Assembly: GCF_037975245.1 (NCBI RefSeq)
Contig: NC_092567.1
Span: forward strand, 26,739,876-26,749,875
Direction: 5' to 3'
Source of the DNA: Apostichopus japonicus
Taxonomy: Eukaryota; Echinodermata; Holothuroidea; Aspidochirotida; Stichopodidae
DNA length: 10,000 nt
Numbering within the stretch: the first letter of the stretch is position 1; every line of letters begins with the position of its first letter. Below are positions 8,101 to 10,000 of this stretch, in pieces. Position numbers and translations under genes: made by a program. The notes under the pieces were generated by a model. It had not been told where the DNA came from. It did not search any database and saw nothing but the letters and a program-made list of their open reading frames with translations.

Positions 8101-8164
8101 AAAAATGCCAAAAAGCATTTTTAATTTGAATTTTAAGGTAAAGAAACTCATTAAGGTACCTTAA
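8101..8164. repeat. Hairpin plus 14-bp palindrome
   Basis: AAAAATGC (8101-8108) pairs with GCATTTTT (8115-8122) around a 6-base loop. A perfect 14-bp palindrome, TTAAGGTACCTTAA, follows at 8151-8164, partly echoed by TTTTAAGGTAAAG at 8131-8143. Short structures in AT-rich DNA, with no associated gene. Confidence 0.5.
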
Positions 8165-8178
8165 AGGGGTTTTATAGA

Positions 8179-8217
8179 CCCCCCACCCCCCACCCCTACA
8201 ACACACACACGCACACC
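8179..8217. repeat. C-rich tract followed by short (AC)n
   Basis: C6-A-C6-A-C4 at 8179-8196, then an AC-rich run (AC5 at 8201-8210, then GCACACC). The complementary strand has three G-runs with single-base loops and could in principle form a quadruplex-like structure. The minus-strand open frame at 8090-8338 runs through this low-complexity tract and is not credible as a gene. Confidence 0.75.
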
Positions 8218-8358
8218 AAACAAAGAAATATAAGAGAAAATGTAAAAACATATACATTAAATTAAGTAACGGTGCTATAATAGAGGAATTTGAAAGTAAT
8301 TGTTCGAAATATTTATTGTGTTCGCAATGTACCGCCAATTACGAATATGTTCGAGAAT

Positions 8359-8373
8359 TATATATATATATTT

Positions 8374-8432
<59 letters not shown>
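8359..8432. repeat. AT microsatellite with perfect 42-bp palindrome
   Basis: Interrupted TA array. TTT at 8371-8373 and AAA at 8386-8388 are placed symmetrically, so 8359-8400 is a perfect 42-bp palindrome centred between 8379 and 8380. A further AAA interruption lies at 8414-8416. Such AT palindromes are prone to cruciform extrusion and length change. Confidence 0.92.
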
Positions 8433-9055
8433 CATCAAATTCAACATACTGCTTTAAGTCGTAAAAATCTATTCATGGACTGCTCAATTCTTAAAACACT
8501 TCAAGGTATGTACTTGCATGATGAGAAATATCAAATATCAATTTATAGAAAATAATTGTACTGAAATGAGTCGTTAGCAATAATTACTTGCTTCGGAAAA
8601 CTTTATTTAGTTGATGATGAAACTTCAACACGCAGACCTTCTCAGGTACCAGCTCATAATGCCAATGCCTGATTGCTTATTTTTGGAAGAGATTTGAGAA
8701 GCTGAGTGAAAGAAAAGAAGACGCTTTCTCCGAGGAAAAGACAGCAATAGTTGACTTCGTTTTTGTTGGTATTTTACAGAAGAAATTGGGAAGTGAATAT
8801 TACAAACTTTTGCAGTTGCTCTATAGTTATTTATCAATAGATAATGATGATGATATAATAACCATAATAATCATATTAAACGAATAGGTAAGACAAAAAT
8901 GAACAGGAATGGAAAGATAATCACTCCCGACTTCATTGTCATTTGGTGTGAAGTCTTATGAAAATGACGCCGTGTGCATAGGCTTGTAGGAGGGTATGTT
9001 TGACTAGGATAGGGGCGGTTTTTACACTGTTATTGGCTGGGAATGAAAGACTTTC
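8433..9055. other. Unassigned sequence, no gene seen
   Basis: No gene recognised. The 70-codon minus-strand frame at 8625-8837 has no known domain. Low-level ATG/ATA trinucleotide richness occurs near 8840-8870. A 7-bp-arm inverted repeat (GACTTCA 8929-8935, TGAAGTC 8949-8955) is within chance expectation. The stretch 8985-9055 becomes G-richer toward the G-run that follows. Confidence 0.5.
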
Positions 9056-9066
9056 GGGGGGGGGGG
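9056..9066. repeat. Homopolymer G11
   Basis: Eleven consecutive G residues followed by TAGG and, seven bases on, by a third copy of the TTGTTTACAACA motif (9074-9085). It superficially resembles the GGGGGGTAGG start of the hAT-type element at the window's left end, but no CAG terminus or paired end is present. Confidence 0.85.
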
Positions 9067-9178
9067 TAGGCTGTTGTTTACAACAATGAAGCTATAGCAG
9101 TTTCAGATATTTCTTTTTCTCTCTTATTAATTTTCAACTAAAAAAACAGCTGTCAGAAAGAGAAATTACTCTGAAATT

Positions 9179-9204
9179 TGACCTTTGACCGCTGCACTTG
9201 ACCT
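9179..9204 (-). promoter_or_regulatory. Nuclear-receptor DR1 plus third half-site
   Basis: On the minus strand GGTCAAAGGTCA (9190-9179) gives two AGGTCA-type half-sites spaced by one base. This is the DR1 configuration bound by HNF4, COUP-TF and RXR-type receptors. A third perfect half-site in the same orientation (TGACCT on the plus strand, 9199-9204) lies 7 bases away. Three half-sites in 26 bp is a plausible cis-regulatory cluster, but no promoter or exon is visible nearby. Confidence 0.35.
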
Positions 9205-9681
9205 CTGCTAAAAGAATTGTATTTCGTGTACAGAGATCTTATTAACTCACCGATATTCCAGTACATCATGAAGACGCAACATTACACTTTTGCTTGAACA
9301 TCATATTTAAGCTAAAGATGATTTTAGAAAATGACCACAACAAAAGGGCGAAATTGCTGATAGCGTCTATTTTATGACCAACAATCAGTGTAAATACTAC
9401 CACATTAAAAATAAATAAATATTTTCATGATAAAGCCTTTATTTCACACCCAAGCCTGATTTTTCTAGGCGTTATATATAGTTTACATACACGAACGTGT
9501 TATATAAATAAGTGTAGTAGAGTAAATATACCAGATAATAGTCCGAGTAATAATATCTCACAGATTAGGAATTTGAATAATCTGAAACGGAAGCCAATAC
9601 TTTCATGATATTTTCACTTAGCAAGTTTATTTATATTTTTTTCATCTCTCATAATATTCACTACCGATACGATCAAACTTG
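9205..9681. other. Unassigned AT-rich sequence, no gene seen
   Basis: No coding or RNA gene recognised. The 14-mer AATATTTTCATGAT occurs at 9418-9431 and again at 9765-9778, with a partial match near 9600. It may be a remnant of a dispersed repeat or AT-rich coincidence. Confidence 0.5.
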
Positions 9682-9704
9682 TGCTCATCTTACGAAGATG
9701 AGCA
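9682..9704. repeat. Perfect 10-bp-stem hairpin
   Basis: TGCTCATCTT (9682-9691) pairs perfectly with AAGATGAGCA (9695-9704) around the 3-base loop ACG; a G-T pair could extend the stem by one. It is the most GC-balanced short hairpin in the window. It has no downstream T-run, and a bacterial-type terminator is not expected in an animal genome. The role is unknown. Confidence 0.6.
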
Positions 9705-10000
9705 TCAAAACAACCTATGCATTCCTCTACTCAACTTATACGCTTATACCCAAAATAAACAGTTAATATTTTCATGATTTAATTGGCCATGATCTCCCGA
9801 AACATCAAACTTTACCCAGGGGAATCTCAGTTAGCCCATGGCGGTTATTTCGCTCTCTCGAAGGTCAATATTCCCTCAATTCCTCGGGTGATCTTGAAAC
9901 ATTGCAACTAAAAAATCAATTATATTTTACGTTCCAATGCGAACTTTTGTCAAGATGAGATGTAACACGAACGAGCGTAATTGCATTATACTTACGATCT
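9705..10000. other. Unassigned sequence, no gene seen
   Basis: No gene, RNA or repeat recognised apart from the second AATATTTTCATGAT copy (9765-9778). The window ends inside unannotated sequence. Confidence 0.5.

Noticed and set aside
8090-8338. 82-codon minus-strand open frame
   Set aside because: Spans the C-rich/(AC)n tract and has no family resemblance.
9056-9090. Second hAT-type terminus, suggested by GGGGGTAGG
   Set aside because: There is no CAG start, no matching inverted end and no 8-bp target duplication.
9682-9704. Intrinsic transcription terminator
   Set aside because: No T-run follows the stem on either strand, and the window appears to be animal nuclear DNA.

Overview
This window looks like non-coding nuclear DNA, intergenic or deep intronic, from an animal, probably a marine invertebrate. 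It is AT-rich and full of microsatellites, homopolymer G/C and A tracts and a large minisatellite. Outside that minisatellite no open frame exceeds about 130 codons, and I recognise no protein domain, tRNA, rRNA or snRNA on either strand. Patterns such as the GGCTAGGCCTAACGTTA-type block near 7131-7166 and the G-run-bearing hAT-like element remind me of echinoderm and other deuterostome invertebrate genomes. That placement is only an impression.

Layout. Bases 1-392 hold the best-defined mobile element: a 376-bp non-autonomous hAT-type transposon (9-384) with CAGGG-type terminal inverted repeats, flanked by an exact 8-bp target-site duplication. From about 393 to 2716 there is unassigned AT-rich sequence with a G-rich tract (1118-1150) and a single consensus CRE (2113-2120). 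Then come a 15-C run (2717-2731), a 66-bp (TA)n microsatellite (2944-3009), more unassigned sequence and a 30-bp (AG)n microsatellite (3977-4006). Two adjacent 8-bp-stem hairpins (4335-4375) lie just ahead of the dominant feature, a 34-copy minisatellite at 4451-5498. Its unit is about 31 bp, and it contains a 152-bp five-monomer higher-order repeat whose two copies are identical over 191 bp.

From 5499 to 6445 I see nothing assignable. A decayed purine/pyrimidine-alternating repeat follows (about 6446-6655). The region 7117-7594 is denser in short motifs: a forkhead-like inverted motif, a 10-bp-arm inverted repeat, a 12-bp tandem duplication, and three perfect POU octamers within 214 bp. Next are a small C-rich/(AC)n tract (8179-8217) preceded by a 14-bp palindrome, a 42-bp perfect AT palindrome inside an AT microsatellite (8359-8432), an 11-G run (9056-9066), a perfect nuclear-receptor DR1 with a third half-site (9179-9204), and a 10-bp-stem hairpin (9682-9704).

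There is no gene system to describe. The long open frames at 4358-5524 are products of the minisatellite, whose forward unit has no stop triplet in any frame. The regulatory motif calls are consensus matches and carry no evidence of function.
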